DNA of 64,000 bases from Prorocentrum cordatum (Eukaryota > Sar > Dinophyceae > Prorocentrales > Prorocentraceae), in assembly GCA_963575745.1 (NCBI GenBank), contig CAUYUJ010019948.1, positions 415,918 through 479,917 of the forward strand. Direction: 5' to 3'. The translations under genes and the position numbers were made by a program. The notes beneath the pieces were generated by a model that had not been told where the DNA came from, searched no databases, and saw nothing but the letters and a program-made list of their open reading frames with translations. This document shows positions 9,123 to 18,595 of this stretch, one piece after another (within the stretch, counting starts at the first letter, position 1; each line of letters opens with the position of its first letter).

Positions 9123-10601
9123 TCACGACGTTGAGAAGTCCTTCGGGCCAGGCGTGGCGTCGATCCTGCGCGCCCTGAACTCCCGAAAGACGTCGGAGCG
9201 GATCATGACGGCGATCTGCAGCCTGCTGTCGTCTACGCGCTGTTGCAGCTCGTGGTGGGTCGCGAAACAGTCCTGGCAGTCCGCGGAGGCGTGGTGGTGC
9301 ACGTTGTGCTCGAGGGAGGACAGGGTGCCCATGTAGAAGGACCCAGGCTTTTGCTCGAGGGTGACGACCCTTCCGCAGGAGGCTGTGCTCGAGGGCGACG
9401 CCCCATCATGTGCTCCCAGGACCCCTGGGATCCTCGCTTGCACGGAGCGCGCCCCGAAAATCGCCACGGCCGCGTGCAACAGGGAGCATCCGCCATCTGT
9501 GTGCCAACCATCGTCCCGCGCGCCTGGTTGCATGGGCTGGATCGATGCGTACGCGAACGCGTTGTCGGCGAAGTGCTCTGTCATGATGGGCTTTCCGTTC
9601 TGCTCGACGATGGCAGGTGGCATGCCGTCGGCTTTGACAGCCTCGTGCATTTTGTCTCCCAGCTGTTGCAGCCACGGGCACATCTTCTTCCGCAGCGCTC
9701 GCACGAAGGCGGCCATGTGGGGCGAGGGGGTGATCTGCAAATTCCCGTCCATGTTGAGGCTGCGGCACTTCGGGGGGCTTTCGTCGTCCACGATGCCTGC
9801 GACCTCTGTTTTCAAGCCCTTTGCCGCCTCGTCGCCTCGGACGCATTTGGCGACGGTTGCCCCCGTGCCCAGGCGCTCCTCGGCCCAGTTCTGCCAGCGC
9901 GGGTCTCTCTGCAAGAAGCGGAGCAAGTCTGGGTCCAACTCCGCCTCCGCTATCGCGCCCGTGCCGTTTTTTCCCTGCGCCATGGAGATGCGCGCGTCGA
10001 GCTGGGCGCCAGCCGGCTGCAGGAAGCGACGAGCCCTTAGACGACTGATTGTCGCTCTGGCGCCAGGGTGCCAAAGCAGGCAGCTCTCGGCGGCCTTCAA
10101 CAAGTCTGGGGGGCAGTCGACAAGTTCGTCAACGGGCCAGCGTCCTCGGCCGTCGAGCGCCTTCGCTGTTTCAGCCTTTAGCCAATCCTCGCCCGACCGC
10201 TTGAACCACTTCTCGAAGAAAGGCAGGTTGTCCAGCCACGGGGCGGGTTCCTGGTCCTCGTAAGTGTAGAAGTCTCCCGACCCTGGCTCCTTGCCTGGGG
10301 TCCCCAAGACCTCCCTGCAGAAAACCACGAAGTCTTTCGGGTGCCCCCCTGGATGCCCGGGCGCGCCGCAAGGCTCCGGTTGGAACAACACCTTGCGCGT
10401 GCACAGCTCCGCCATCAGGCACCCGATGGACCACGTGTCCAGGTCCTCTGAGTAGCGCTGGTTCCCCAAGAAAACGTCTACCGCTCTGTAAGCGGGCGTG
10501 CGTACTCCGAGGTCATCGCAGGTCGGGCTGTAGCGCAGTTTCTTCTTCGACCTGCCGTGGGGATCCGCCATCTCCACACAGCCGAGGTCGCCGAGCACCA
10601 C
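9123..10601 (-). CDS. kinase C-lobe fused to a 2-oxoglutarate oxygenase-like domain (exon 3)
   Basis: The exon begins after a CCGCAG acceptor at 10602 and reads VVLGDLGCVEMADPHG, the DFG-equivalent (DLG). TPAYRAVDVFLGNQRYSEDL (APE changed to AVD) and DTWSIGCLMAELCTRKVLF, a CDK/CMGC C-lobe, follow. After ~200 residues a second domain appears. PIMTEHFADNAFAYASIQPM, then GWHTDGG (9491-9508), gives an HxD iron motif. PGSFYMGTLSSLEHNVHHH (near 9290-9350) gives a distal His, and RLQIAVMIRSDVF (near 9190-9225) the Arg expected to bind 2-oxoglutarate. I recall this kinase/oxygenase pairing from dinoflagellate proteins. Stop at 9123. Confidence 0.6.
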   Translation of the reverse strand: MVLGDLGCVEMADPHGRSKKKLRYSPTCDDLGVRTPAYRAVDVFLGNQRYSEDLDTWSIGCLMAELCTRKVLFQPEPCGAPGHPGGHPKDFVVFCREVLGTPGKEPGSGDFYTYEDQEPAPWLDNLPFFEKWFKRSGEDWLKAETAKALDGRGRWPVDELVDCPPDLLKAAESCLLWHPGARATISRLRARRFLQPAGAQLDARISMAQGKNGTGAIAEAELDPDLLRFLQRDPRWQNWAEERLGTGATVAKCVRGDEAAKGLKTEVAGIVDDESPPKCRSLNMDGNLQITPSPHMAAFVRALRKKMCPWLQQLGDKMHEAVKADGMPPAIVEQNGKPIMTEHFADNAFAYASIQPMQPGARDDGWHTDGGCSLLHAAVAIFGARSVQARIPGVLGAHDGASPSSTASCGRVVTLEQKPGSFYMGTLSSLEHNVHHHASADCQDCFATHHELQQRVDDSRLQIAVMIRSDVFREFRARRIDATPGPKDFSTS

Positions 10602-10718
10602 CTGCGGAGAGGGGCGGGTGGAGGAGAGGGGAGCGACGGCGACTGAGCTCCCCCTGGAGGGAAGGGCGGGGTAGAGGGCACGACGACGGCATCTCGGGGG
10701 AAGGGTGGAACCTCCCTT

Positions 10719-11310
10719 GTTAGAACTCGGTGTGAGACCTAACATGAAGGCTAGTGGGATAAGCTGAGCTCTGACCTCGTATATGAGGGCGTCGTCGGAG
10801 CTCTAACATGCTATGCCAGAGCTCCATGGGAGCTCTAACACGCTATGTTAGAGCTCCATCGGAGCTCTCACATGCTATGTTAGAGCTCCCTGGGGAGATC
10901 TGACATGCTAGGTTAGAGCTCCTGTTAGAGCTCCCGGGGAGCTCTAACATACTATGTTAGAGCTCCATGTGAGCCCTGACAACTCGGGATCTTAGTCGAA
11001 GGAACGACGACGATGACGAGGATGACGACGACGACGAGGATGACGATGATGAGAAAGATGACGAGGACGACGAGGACGACGACGACGAGGACGAGGAGGA
11101 CGACGACGAGGACGACGAGGATGACGAGGATGACGAGGACGACGAGGACGACGACGACGAGGACGAGGAGGACGTCGACGAGGACGACGAGGACGACGAG
11201 GACGGCGAGGACGACGAGGACGACGAGGACGAGGAGGACGAGGAGGAGGACGACGACGACGACGGCGACGACGACGGCGACGACGACGTCGACGACGAGC
11301 GCCTCGAAGG
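10719..11310. repeat. intron filled with AGAGCTC palindromes and a GAC microsatellite
   Basis: The sequence between kinase exons 3 and 2 holds about six copies of the GTTAGAGCTCC/GGAGCTCTAAC palindromic repeat (10719-10972). A GACGACGAGGA tract follows (about 11006-11300). The 12-mer AACTCGGGATCT occurs at 10981-10992 and again at 11311-11322, at the exon 2 border. The microsatellite part is thus bracketed by a direct repeat that copies the exon end. Confidence 0.7.
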
Positions 11311-11314
11311 AACT

Positions 11315-11640
11315 CGGGATCTGCCAGTCAAACTGCAGCTTGCTCTTTGGGCACGGCGCGACGGGATCCCATTCGCCAAGCTCACGTGATACAAGTTCCT
11401 GCTTCTCGAAGCAGCCGCGCGTCTGCGGCGATCCTCGCATCCGGATGTTTGCGGGCTTGATGTCGCAGTGAATGAAGCCCCTGTCGTGCATGTACTGGAG
11501 CCCTTCGAGAACGCTGTTCAGGGCGTGGCGCATCCCTGTCTGCGCGAAGGAGAACTTCTTGAGGAATTGGCGGACATCGATCTCAAACAACTCGTGCACG
11601 AGGCAGATGTGCTCCGTCCATTTCCAATCTATCCTTGGCA
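11315..11640 (-). CDS. CDK-like kinase catalytic-loop exon (exon 2)
   Basis: The frame reads WTEHICLVHELFEIDVRQFL (hinge and start of the C-lobe), then GLQYMHDRGFIHCDIKPANI, the catalytic loop with HRD changed to HCD; the catalytic Asp, Lys and Asn are kept. It continues to FDWQIPSS and then runs into a GAC repeat that would encode Val/Asp repeats, so the exon ends near 11310. Its frame differs from exons 1 and 3, so introns or indels on both sides are required. The upstream junction (about 11640-11700) would need an unusually small intron. Confidence 0.6.
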
Positions 11641-12548
11641 CTGACTTTTGCAATTCTCGGCGTGCTCTCTTCGGGACTGTTGCAGCTCCTGGGCACAACC
11701 TCATGAAAATAAAGGCCCACGTCGAGTAAGCGAACGAGACGCGGGTGCGTGCCCACAGCACCGTGGCGCGTGACCTCATCCAGAGCCCCTCCGACGGCAT
11801 CCGTATTGAACCCCTTATGCGCATCGCTGGGGTCGCCCCGCAGCATCTTGATCGCAAGGCCAGTCTTGTCGCCCCGTCGCGTGCCCAAGTTGACCTTGCC
11901 GAAAGAGCCCAGACCGAGCTCCCCTCCTTCCCACTGCACGTCGTACTCGAGCGGCAGGTCCTCGCACTTGTCGCTACGTTTGTTTTGGTACGCGTGCCCG
12001 ACCGCGTCGAGCTTCAGTGCAAGTAGATTCACACGACCCTCGTCGTGGGACACCGCTCTCGGACCAGCAGACCCGCGACGAGCAGCTGCCGGTGGCGTAG
12101 GCTCCGATACCCCGTCCGCGGCGGGAGCGAGCACCTTCCCCAGCGCGTCCTCTAGGGTCTCTCCTGCGACACCGTGGCCCTCGGCGACAGCTGGCTCATC
12201 TTCTGCAGCGTTAGCTCTTCCAGCCCATTTCGCGCACCCTGGCACCCCCGCAGGCTTGCTCACATAGTCTTTCCAGTTGGCGCCCAGCGCAATCTTGAGG
12301 AGCCGCGTGCAGGTGTCATGCGAAACTGGCTTTGGCCACGTCAACACACATTTGTTCTTCGTTACCTTCTCCAGCGTCACTTTTGCGGTCGGGGCCCATT
12401 TTGCCACCCTGGCCATGCTAGTGCTGCAGGTATCCCTCAGCTTCTTGTTGATCTTGTCGCTGTTCGACCCGTCACCCTGCAGGTAACAGCCCCACTTATA
12501 GAAGAGAACCTTGTTCCTGTCGCGACCGCTGCCGCCCGAGGCAGCCAT
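11640..12548 (-). CDS. kinase N-terminal exon with glycine loop (exon 1)
   Basis: The chosen start is the first Met of the frame at 12548. About 110 residues of unassigned sequence (including CYLQGDGSNSDKINKKLRD and CVLTWPKPVSHDTCTRLLKI) and a Pro/Ala linker precede the kinase N-lobe. That lobe has GELGLGSFGKVNLGTRRG (glycine loop) and TGLAIKMLRGDPSDAHKGF (ATP-binding Lys), then HPRLVRLLDVGLYFHE, after which the frame is lost near 11690. A dyad element, CTGTTGCAG on the plus strand, sits exactly there (11677-11685). The true 5' end and any trans-splice acceptor upstream are not evident. Confidence 0.55.
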
Positions 12549-13100
12549 CGCCGCGGAGGCCCGCTGACGGCAGTGTCGCCCATGCGGGCCCGCTAAGTTT
12601 CAGTGAACCGAGACGCCTGCGGGCCCCTCCTCCGCCCCCCCCCTCCCCCTGCGGCCGCTCCTCGGAGCGTTGCTTCCCGCGTCTTCCCCACCCCGCTGCA
12701 CCCCCATCCTGGCCCGCCCCTACAGAGCGCCGCAAGGATGCAAGGGCCTTGGCGGCATGGCATCTGTTGTTTATCCAGCTCCCCAGCTTCGGAACGGAAA
12801 GCGCAGGATGCAAGGGTACCCTTTGGAAAGGTAAGCATCCTGACTCTGCGCCTTGCCTGCGCCGCGGGCCAAGTGCGACGGATGGCGACGAAGGGATGAC
12901 GGAGGACTATGTTCCTATCTGTACGCAAGGTGCCGTGTACTGCACAGGCCAGAGCGTGGCGCGCGTCCCACTTCGAGAACGGAGGCGACGCCGCCAGCGC
13001 GCGACTGCTGCAGTCCAAAATCAAACAAGTGGCAGCTCCACGGGAACAGGAGCGCGCGGGCTGGCTCCTGCGTCGGAGCTGTCGAATTCTGTTGCAGCCT

Positions 13101-13249
13101 GTGCTTAAGCCTGCGCTCTGTTTCAGCATGTCTTCGGCTTCTTCTTCTTCGAGGCCGAGGAGTCGTCTGAGGACGAGGAATCTGAGGTCGAGGACGCGTC
13201 GGCGTCGCGCTTCTTACCCTTCTTACCCTTCTTCTTTATTCCCTCCTGT
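13101..13249 (-). CDS. possible Lys/Ser-rich terminal exon
   Basis: After a GTGACAG acceptor-like site the minus strand reads KKKGKKGKKRDADASS, a Ser/Asp run and KKKKPKTC, then a stop inside a GCTGAAACAG dyad variant. The composition resembles the Lys-rich tail of the large gene ending near 28320. It may be a last exon of a gene whose other exons lie to the right, or a stranded fragment. From 12549 to 13100 I see no gene I can support. Confidence 0.3.
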
Positions 13250-13326
13250 CACGTTAACTGTCCGAGAGGAGGGAGGGCCGTTTTCTGGCGACTACCGTGA
13301 GCACAGCCGCGGGCTCTCCGCCCGCG
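13238..13326. repeat. direct repeat A, copy 1
   Basis: About 88 bp beginning ATTCCCTCCTGTCACGTTAA is repeated at 13557-13643 with about three mismatches. Each copy contains an internal inverted repeat (TCCCTCCT ... AGGAGGGA). In minus-strand sense the copies end in GTGACAGGAGGGAAT, which looks like a splice acceptor; copy 1 leads into the Lys-rich frame. Confidence 0.85.
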
Positions 13327-13436
13327 TCGAGGGGCACTCCAAGGCGCGGGGTTGGCACCCGAACGACCCTCCGACTGACGGAGGGGGCGGTGGGGCGCGG
13401 CTTCATTAAAACGAGATGCGGGGTGGGAAGTGGAAA

Positions 13437-13556
13437 AGCACAGCTCTAAGCACAGAAGGCTGCGGAAGAGGGGAAAGGAAGGAGGGGGGGGGAAGCCAGA
13501 GCACTACGGCCTACGGGGGAATATAACCGTTTAGGCTTTGGCCAAACGAAACCATA
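13437..13556. repeat. direct repeat B, copy 1
   Basis: About 115 bp, including CAGAAGGCTGCGGAAGAGGG, a G-run, GAGCACTACGGCCTA and AATATAACCGTTTAGGCTTT, is nearly identical to 28218-28341. The two copies have the same orientation and bracket the 14.6-kb GC-rich segment. At the right copy the sequence forms the last codons and 3' flank of the large gene; at the left copy it lies between the two A repeats. Confidence 0.9.
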
Positions 13557-13643
13557 TTCCCTCCTGTCACGTTAACTGTCCGAGAGGAGGGAGGGCCGTT
13601 TTCTGGCGACGACCGTGAGCACAGCCGCAGGCTCTCCGCCCAC
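13557..13643. repeat. direct repeat A, copy 2
   Basis: Second copy of repeat A, immediately abutting repeat B copy 1. The GC-rich segment begins directly to its right. The order from left to right is A, 110 bp of other sequence, B, A, GC-rich segment, B. Confidence 0.85.
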
Positions 13644-13839
13644 GCCCGCCCCGGGCCGCTCCCTCCGGGAAAAAGCCCCCCCCCTGCGCGCCACGCGCGC
13701 GGGCGGCTGGAGTTCGGCAAAGGGGGGGAGGTCGATCACACGAATGGCCGCGAGCCGGCTCCCTCGCCAAGCCCCCCCCGTAGGCCGGGGACGACTCAGC
13801 TCCCACCGGGCCCTGCCCTCCCTCGACCGGGGGGGGGGG

Positions 13840-14115
13840 CCAACACTGAGTTGGTCCCAGAAACATGGTGCCGCCCAAACGGCGACGCAGGCAAAGGCGT
13901 GCGCAGCAGGCGAACGCCAGCAAGGTCACCCGCCCCCGGGTGCAGTCCAAGCTAAGGCGGTAGACACTGCAGAGTGCAGGACACCGAGGGGGCCAACACA
14001 GCGTTGATCCCTTGAAAGTGCGGTGCCGCCCAAAAACGGCACAGACAAAGACGTGCGCGGCACTGGCGACCGCCCGCAAGGCCACCCGCCCACGGGCGCA
14101 GTTCAAAAAGAGTGG
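13840..14115. repeat. two ~140-bp degenerate tandem units
   Basis: GGTGCCGCCCAAA...CGGC followed by ACCCGCCC(A/C)CGGG and GCAGT occurs around 13870-13950 and again around 14020-14105. The units are diverged and not a multiple of three apart as far as I can judge, which argues against a protein repeat. Confidence 0.4.
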
Positions 14116-14297
14116 GCAGCCTCCCAGACGGCGCCGCGAGGTGCGGGCAGCACGTGCGGCACGCGGGCGGGCGGCGTCTATGGGCCACCGGAACTGGCCA
14201 TCGCTAAATCGCGTCGAATCGCGAACTAACCGGTCCCCGGGGAGGCAAATGCATATCCCTCCCGCACGCCTTGACTAGAGTAAAAGTTTGGCGGGCC

Positions 14298-15959
14298 CTA
14301 GTGGCCAGCCCGGCAACGGTCGGAGCGGACAAGATCGGAGCGGAAACCAAAAACTCCGGGAAGGTGGGGCCCCTCGGCCCCCTTCCCTCCAAACGCGGGC
14401 GGTCTCAACGGCCCGCCGCTCCTTCCCCCCTCCGCCGCCCGGCCGCTCGGCCGCCTGGGAGGGGGTGCCCGCCTGGCCAGCGTTGGCGCCGGCGCCGATG
14501 CCGTAGGCGGGGCTGCAGTGGGCGCCTCCTTCAGCACCGCTGGGCGTCTCCGCCCGGCCGCGGGCGCGGTGGCGCCCGCATGGCGCCCCAGCACTCGACC
14601 GCATGGCCGATCGGCCGCGGCGGGGAAGGGGCACCCCGCCAGTCGGCGTCGGCGCCGCCGTTGGTGCCGCGGGCGAGGCGGCAGTGGGCGCCTCCACGGC
14701 GCTGCTGTCGGCGCAGTCGTCGGCGATGCAGTAGGTGATTCCGCCAATGCAGAGGTTGGCACCGTCATCGGCGCTGCAGGGGGCGCCGTCGCCGGTGCCT
14801 TGGGCAGGATGGCGTCCGGGCAGCGATCGAACTCGACCTTCAGCGCGCTGGTGGCGCCCTCGGCGCTGAGGGCACCCCGTCCCCTGCCATGAGGCCCCTG
14901 CAAGAAGGAGAGCGGCTCGGGCCCGCCGCTAGTGTGGGGGAGCTGCCCCAACACGCGTCCTCCCTGGGGCACCTCTCCCCCAGGGTATCCCTCCACTGGG
15001 GAGGCTTCCCAGCTCGCAGCCCCCCCCCTGCCGTCGGCGAAGCTGAGCTCGTGGTCGATGCCCACGCGCGCGACCTCGCGCTTCAACTCGTGGGGGGCGT
15101 CCTGGCAGGTACGCAGGCGCTTGGCCTCGTGCTCCTGCTCGTGGGGGTCGTCCTGGCAGCTGCGGAGGCGATCCGTCTTGCGGCTCATGCCCTCCAGCTC
15201 GTGCCCGTCAATGCGCAGGCGCTCGCCCTCGCACTCCAGGTACATGTGCGCGACGCCGCCGAACATGGAGAGGGCGGGCTCTCCGTTCCTCCACTTCCAC
15301 CTGCGGTAGGTAGCGTCCACCTCGGTCAGCTTCCCCGCGGTAGCGACCCTGCAGGAGGGAGCTGGGCCCCCGGGGGGAGTTCTCCGCCCGGCCCCCCCAG
15401 AGCCTCCTGGAGCGGCGCCGACGCCAGCGCCGAAGGGAGGTGCGGAGGACCCAGGAGGGAGGGGATCAGAAGGGTCGGAGGCCGCGCCTCGGAGTTCACC
15501 CACCCGGAGGGTGCCCCTGGCGCGGGCGCAGGAGACCGGCGGGGCCCTGGTGCCGATTGCAGCGCCCCCTGCAGCACCGACCACGGAGGGGTAGGGCCAG
15601 CCCCCTGCTAGGATGCCATCCACGGGCGCCTGCAGGTCCCGGGTATCCTCCAAAGGCCTCACCCCGGCAGGGACGCCCTCCAAGTGCTTCTCCTGGGCCT
15701 GGAGGTCCATCGGCGGCGGCCTTCCGGCCGCAGTAACTGGGGCTCGGGCGTCCTTCCGGGGCCCCTCCACGACCAGGTCGTCCTCGATGCGGCCCCGCGT
15801 CGGCGCGTCGGGGTCGGCGTCGGGGTCGCCAGCGTCGGTATCGGCGTCGGGATCGACAGCGTCGGCGTTAGGGTCGTCCGCCCCAACGTCGGTGCCTGCG
15901 CCGGGGGCGTCGGCGTCGGCGTCAGCGTCGGGACAGCCTCCATCGCGGGTAGCCTCCAC
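14298..15959 (-). CDS. long GC-rich open frame with a short non-repetitive core, coding doubtful
   Basis: The 553-codon frame starts with a run of Asp/Ala repeats (from GTCGGCGTCGGC on the plus strand) and ends in Pro/Ala/Arg sequence. In its middle (about 15330-14820) is a stretch of ordinary composition. It includes TEVDATYRRWKWRNGEPALS, FGGVAHMYLECEGERLRIDG and two related units, RLRSCQDDPHEQEHEAKR and RLRTCQDAPHELKREVAR. The in-frame duplication and normal composition favour coding for that part. I do not recognise the domain. It shares reading phase with the frames at 18270-22655 and 24450-27419. Confidence 0.3.
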   Translation of the reverse strand: MEATRDGGCPDADADADAPGAGTDVGADDPNADAVDPDADTDAGDPDADPDAPTRGRIEDDLVVEGPRKDARAPVTAAGRPPPMDLQAQEKHLEGVPAGVRPLEDTRDLQAPVDGILAGGWPYPSVVGAAGGAAIGTRAPPVSCARARGTLRVGELRGAASDPSDPLPPGSSAPPFGAGVGAAPGGSGGAGRRTPPGGPAPSCRVATAGKLTEVDATYRRWKWRNGEPALSMFGGVAHMYLECEGERLRIDGHELEGMSRKTDRLRSCQDDPHEQEHEAKRLRTCQDAPHELKREVARVGIDHELSFADGRGGAASWEASPVEGYPGGEVPQGGRVLGQLPHTSGGPEPLSFLQGPHGRGRGALSAEGATSALKVEFDRCPDAILPKAPATAPPAAPMTVPTSALAESPTASPTTAPTAAPWRRPLPPRPRHQRRRRRRLAGCPFPAAADRPCGRVLGRHAGATAPAAGRRRPAVLKEAPTAAPPTASAPAPTLARRAPPPRRPSGRAAEGGRSGGPLRPPAFGGKGAEGPHLPGVFGFRSDLVRSDRCRAGH

Positions 15960-18595
15960 CGCAGGTAGCCCGCCGCGAGCGCTGGCACGACCAGCTGCGG
16001 CTCCCGCGCCTGCATCGTAGGTCTCCGCGTCGATGTTCTGCGGCCGTCGGTGCCGGCGTCGGTGCCTTTGGCGATGGCGTCAGCGGGCGGGCTGCCCTCT
16101 CCCGCTTGCGTCGGGGTAAGGGTCGTCGGTCGCGGCGCCCGGGTCGCCCGCGTCGGCGCCCGCTCCCCCAGGGGCTCCCCCACGGCCAGGACGACCTCCA
16201 AGGGCCCTTCCACGACCGGGATGTCCTCCGCGGGTCCCTCCCCAGCCAGGGAGTCCTCCCCAGGCCCCTCCGTCGGCCTCGGCGCGGCGGAGGGGGCCTC
16301 CTCCCGACTCCTCCCTTCCGTGAGGCCTGCGACGATGCCAGCGTTGGGGTCGTCGGCGGAGACGGCGTCGGCGCCGGCGTCAGCGTCGGCGTCCCCGTCG
16401 GCGTCAGAGTCGGCGTCGGAGCCGCCAGCCTCAGCGCTGGCGTCGGGGTCGACGGCGTTGACGTTGGGGTCGTCCTCCCCGGCTTCGGCGCCGGCGTCGG
16501 GGGCGTAGGCGTCCGCGCCAGGGTCGGGGTCGCCTCCACCGCAGGTGGCTTCCACCGAAGAGGATCCCCCGCGGGTGCGGGCCCGACCAGTGTCGGGGTC
16601 GCCGCCGGCGTCAGCGGCGGTGTCGGCGTCCGCGCTGGCGCCGGGGTCGACCACGTTCACGTCAGGTCTGACACCGGAGGTGGCGACTGCGGCCAGCTCG
16701 CCGGGGCCAGCGGGGTAGCCCGTGCCGGCGCCGTCATAACGAGCGTCGGCGTGGTTGGCGTCAGCGTCGGCATCGGCGCTGGCGTCGGTGGCGGCGTCTG
16801 CGTCGGTGTCGTCGTCGGCATCGGCGTTGGCGTCGGCGTCGGCACCACCGTGTACGTCGGCGTCGTCGGCTTCGGCGTCGGCGACGGCGTCGGCATCGGC
16901 GTCAGGCGCGGCCGGTCCATTCCCGGCGCCGCGACCGCCGCCTTCCTCACCCAAGGGTGCCTCCAGCTCCATGTCCAATGCATCTACCGAGGGTCCCTCC
17001 CTGATCACGGTATCCTCCGCCAGCGCCACCTTCAAGACCGGGCCGTCCCCCAAGGGTTCTTTAACCGCCCGCGGCGGCCCGGGGGGGCCTCTCCCTCCCC
17101 GGAGGGGCGTCTCCCTCCCCGAAGGGTCATTCCCCTCCCCGAGGGGGCATCCCCCTCCCCGAGAGGTCGTCTTCCTCCCCGGAGGGGCGTCTCCCTCCCC
17201 GAGGGGGGCGTCGCCGGCGGCGCCGTCGGGGACGCAGCCGGGGCCGCAGTCGCGGCCGCCTCGGGGAAGGCTGCCGGCGCCTCCGTCGGGCTTGCCCTGG
17301 GCACCGCCGCCGGCGCTCCTGTCGGGGCCCGTGTGGACGAGGCCGCCGGCGGGGCCGTCGGTGCCGCCGGTGAGGCGGCAGGTGCCGCCGTCGTAGCTGC
17401 CGCGGATGTGGCCGGCGGCGCTGCCACCAGGCCCGTCCAGCGTCGCCATCTCTGGGGGAGGCTCCGCCCCCCCGAGCTCGGCGTCGTCGGGGCTGTCCTC
17501 CGCCGTGACCCCCTCCTTGGTGTCGTCGTCGCTGGGGTCGTCCCAGCCAAGATCTCCACCAGCATGGTCCAGGCAATGGCACTCCAGCTCCTCCACGCGG
17601 TCCTCCCCCGCCCTCAGCGTCGGGGTGGGTAACGCGCGCGCCTGGCGAGTCGCTCCCCCGTGGTCGTCGGCGTCGGCAGGGGTGCCCTCCGCTCCGGGGG
17701 GGTCATTGGGGGCCTTGGCCTGGGGCCCGGGCCGCCCTTCCAGGGCCTCGAAGCGAGGGCGGAGGAGCCCTTCCAGCTCGGGCCATGCCCCCTCCCAAGG
17801 TGACGCCCCACCTGCCGGCTTCGCCCTCGTCCGCAGCGGCGACGCCGACGCCGGCCTGAGGGCGGGCCATGCCGCTCTCCTGCGCTCGCTCGGCTCCCGA
17901 GTCGGCGCCGGCGGCGGGGATCTCGCGGGGCTCGGCCGGGCACCCGCGGGTGCGGACTCCGAGGCTGGCCATTTTCTCGTCGTCGCTGTGCTCCATGGGG
18001 TCGGTGCTGTCCTCCCTGCTGGCGTCGGTGCTGCCCGCGTCTTGCGCCGCCTCGTCGTCGTCGCCGTGCTCGGGGGGGTCGGTGCCGAAGTCAGTGCTGG
18101 CGTCGGACGTGTCATCTCCCTCGTCCTCCGCTCGGCGTTCGGCATGCGCCTGGCGCCCAGCCTGCCGGGGCCCTCCCCTGGCAGAGGCGTCCTCCGTCCG
18201 TTGGGGTCCCCTCCACGGCCGGGTTCCTCCGCGTAGGCGTCTGCGTCCGCGTCAGCGTCGGCGTCAGCGTCAGCGCCCCCGCCCATGGCGCCGGCGGGGG
18301 CGGCGCGGCCGCGTCGGCAGGCGCTCCGGCGGGGTCCAGCGGCGCTGGCGCCATCCCGCCTGGCACCGCTCGCTGGCTCTGCGACGCCTGCGCGGAGCGC
18401 TCGAGCGGCGCGCCCACCTCTGGCGGCCTGCGGCGGCAGCGGCCAGCAGCGGCGGCAGCGGCTCCACGTCGGGGAGCTCGGCGTCGGCGCGCGGCGACGG
18501 CCCCCCGCCCAAGGGCACTGCGCCAGGGCCATCCCCGACCAGGTCTGGGCTGGTTGCCGCTGGCCGCTCGCCGCCCAGAGGCGTGCCGGGGTCAC
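15659..18595 (-). other. GC-rich stop-poor frame, probably not a gene by itself
   Basis: A 978-codon open frame dominated by Ala/Asp/Gly/Pro/Arg. It includes long Asp-Ala alternation around 16350-16900 and GEGDAPSGR/PLREGD-type repeats around 17040-17210. Comparably long frames exist on the opposite strand here, so openness reflects base composition. It uses a different phase from the frames on either side and overlaps both by about 300 bases. Confidence 0.25.

Noticed and set aside
12593-13129. Minus-strand frame upstream of the kinase as an additional first exon
   Set aside because: It is Arg/Pro/Ala-rich with no recognisable motif, overlaps G/C runs, and the plus strand is equally open there.
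16106-17632. Plus-strand Gly/Val-rich open frames opposite the GC-rich minus-strand frames
   Set aside because: They arise from GTCGGCGTC repeats read on the other strand. Minus-strand frames alone contain ordinary-composition islands and frame-preserving repeats.
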